Origin: Sedimenticola sp.
GTDB lineage: Bacteria; Pseudomonadota; Gammaproteobacteria; Chromatiales; Chromatiaceae
NCBI GenBank assembly: GCA_026197195.1
Contig: JAPHUG010000353.1
Span: 1-14,243 of the forward strand
DNA length: 14,243 nt
Reading direction: 5' to 3'
A program made the translations under genes and the position numbers. The notes under the pieces are model-generated. The model was not told the origin of the DNA. It did not search any database and worked only from the letters and a program-made list of their open reading frames with translations. Positions 13,434-14,243 of the stretch are shown one piece after another (position 1 is the stretch's first letter; every line of letters begins with the position of its first letter).

Positions 13434-14243
13434 TTAATGACTACCTTTAAGCCAAGTTGAAAATTGTTTAATCTCATCAGTACTTAATCGCAATCCCCGT
13501 TTGGTTCTTCGCCAGAGAATGTCATCTGCAGATTCGGCATATTCATACTGTTTAAGATAGCAAGCCTCCTTTTCATAAAGCTGCCCACCAAAATGACGTC
13601 CCAGATCTGCCTCACTTGCACAGCCTTTCAGTAGTGTATGAACACCTGTGCCGTAGTGCCCTGCGTAGGATTCCAATAGCGATTTATTCATCCAGGGATA
13701 ACGATTAGTACAGTCCTTTATAAAGCCCTTGAAATCATAGTTGGTTATATCGCCACCAGGTAGGTGACTCTCGGCCGTCCAGGCACTACCTTCAATTTTT
13801 ATGCACTCTGAAAGCAGATCCATCACCTCTTCCGCCAGCTTTCGGAATGCGGTGATCTTTCCCCCGTAGATGGAAAGTATGGGGGCTTGCTCTTTATCAA
13901 GATGCAAGTTGTAGTCACGGGTCACTTTTGAGGCATTGCTAGCGGCATCATCATAAAGCGGACGCACACCACTGAAACTCCAGATCACTTGCTCGGGTTT
14001 TATCGGCTGCTTAAAATATTCACTGATAGCATTACAGATATAGTCGATCTCATTCCGAGTAATAGCGACGTTGGACGGCAATTCATCCAATTCAATATCC
14101 GTTGTTCCAAGCAAGGTATAGTGTTTTTCAAAGGGTATGGCAAAAAGAACCCGGCCATCGGTGTGCTGAAAGATATAGGGATAGTCATGCTCAAACAGCC
14201 GCGGGACAACAATATGGCTTCCCTTTACGAAACGAACACCATG
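13434..14243 (-). CDS. glpD: Aerobic glycerol-3-phosphate dehydrogenase, C-terminal part
   Basis: An FAD-dependent membrane-associated dehydrogenase that oxidises glycerol 3-phosphate to dihydroxyacetone phosphate and feeds electrons to quinone. The gene runs off the right edge: the frame is open to 14243 (first visible codons HGVRFVKGSHIVVP), leaving about 269 residues, roughly the C-terminal half of the usual 500. The apparent start at 14114 is an internal TTG. GlpD-specific features are YIFQHTDGRVLFAIPFEKHYTLLGTTDIE, VIWSFSGVRPLYDD, the FAD-proximal GGKITAFRKLAEEVM and the C-terminal DDILWRRTKRGLRL, each aligning closely with E. coli GlpD as recalled. No frameshift or missing core residue is seen. 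It is convergent with the ABC operon. The flavin-binding N-terminus is outside the window. Confidence 0.96.
   Translation of the reverse strand, partial: HGVRFVKGSHIVVPRLFEHDYPYIFQHTDGRVLFAIPFEKHYTLLGTTDIELDELPSNVAITRNEIDYICNAISEYFKQPIKPEQVIWSFSGVRPLYDDAASNASKVTRDYNLHLDKEQAPILSIYGGKITAFRKLAEEVMDLLSECIKIEGSAWTAESHLPGGDITNYDFKGFIKDCTNRYPWMNKSLLESYAGHYGTGVHTLLKGCASEADLGRHFGGQLYEKEACYLKQYEYAESADDILWRRTKRGLRLSTDEIKQFSTWLKGSH

Noticed and set aside
14000..14212. 70-codon minus-strand frame near the right end
   Set aside because: It is an alternate frame of glpD, whose true frame continues uninterrupted to the window edge.
1..14243. CRISPR array, insertion sequence, prophage or tRNA
   Set aside because: No regular spaced repeats, transposase or integrase motifs, or cloverleaf sequences were seen on either strand.

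Overview
The window looks like chromosomal DNA of a gammaproteobacterium of moderate GC content (about 50% by eye). The Maf/YceF and GlpD proteins and the NudL-type Nudix box are of enterobacterial type in sequence. The mix of Cache/PDC sensors, a class III cyclase and DUF1127 recalls free-living or symbiotic sulfur-oxidising lineages, but that placement is only an impression. No phage, insertion sequence, CRISPR array, rRNA or tRNA is visible. No gene-free stretch exceeds 300 bases; the longest is 8022-8303, which holds one terminator and a possible promoter.

Layout. (1) 2-2620, plus strand: the 3' part of a Maf/YceF nucleotide pyrophosphatase, a soluble protein with a PDC/Cache-like sensor domain and no obvious output domain, and a patatin-like phospholipase. 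(2) 2659-7177, minus strand, transcribed right to left: a MocR-type regulator (GntR wHTH plus aminotransferase-like domain), an overlapping CoA-pyrophosphatase-type Nudix hydrolase, then a membrane class III nucleotide cyclase whose stop overlaps the start of a TPR-like lipoprotein. (3) 7327-8021, plus strand: a small DUF1127 protein divergent from the MocR gene, and a small lipoprotein closed by a clear intrinsic terminator. (4) 8304-10451: a membrane dCache-HAMP protein that ends right after HAMP, a soluble protein with a DUF4388/PATAN-like N-terminus, and a convergent gene of unknown function. (5) 10619-13357: a complete three-gene ABC importer (binding protein, permease, ATPase) of the TrpXYZ-like ABC_sub_bind type. 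(6) 13434-14243, minus strand: the C-terminal part of aerobic glycerol-3-phosphate dehydrogenase GlpD, cut by the window end.

Common theme. Three separate sensor-type proteins lie within 9 kb: the PDC protein, the cyclase and the dCache-HAMP protein. Two of them lack any recognisable output domain, so they probably signal through a neighbour. The best candidates for something undescribed are the HAMP-terminated sensor with its PATAN-like neighbour, the cyclase coupled to a lipoprotein, and the MocR/DUF1127 divergent promoter, which carries five copies of TACAG/CTGTA including a perfect 17-bp palindrome.
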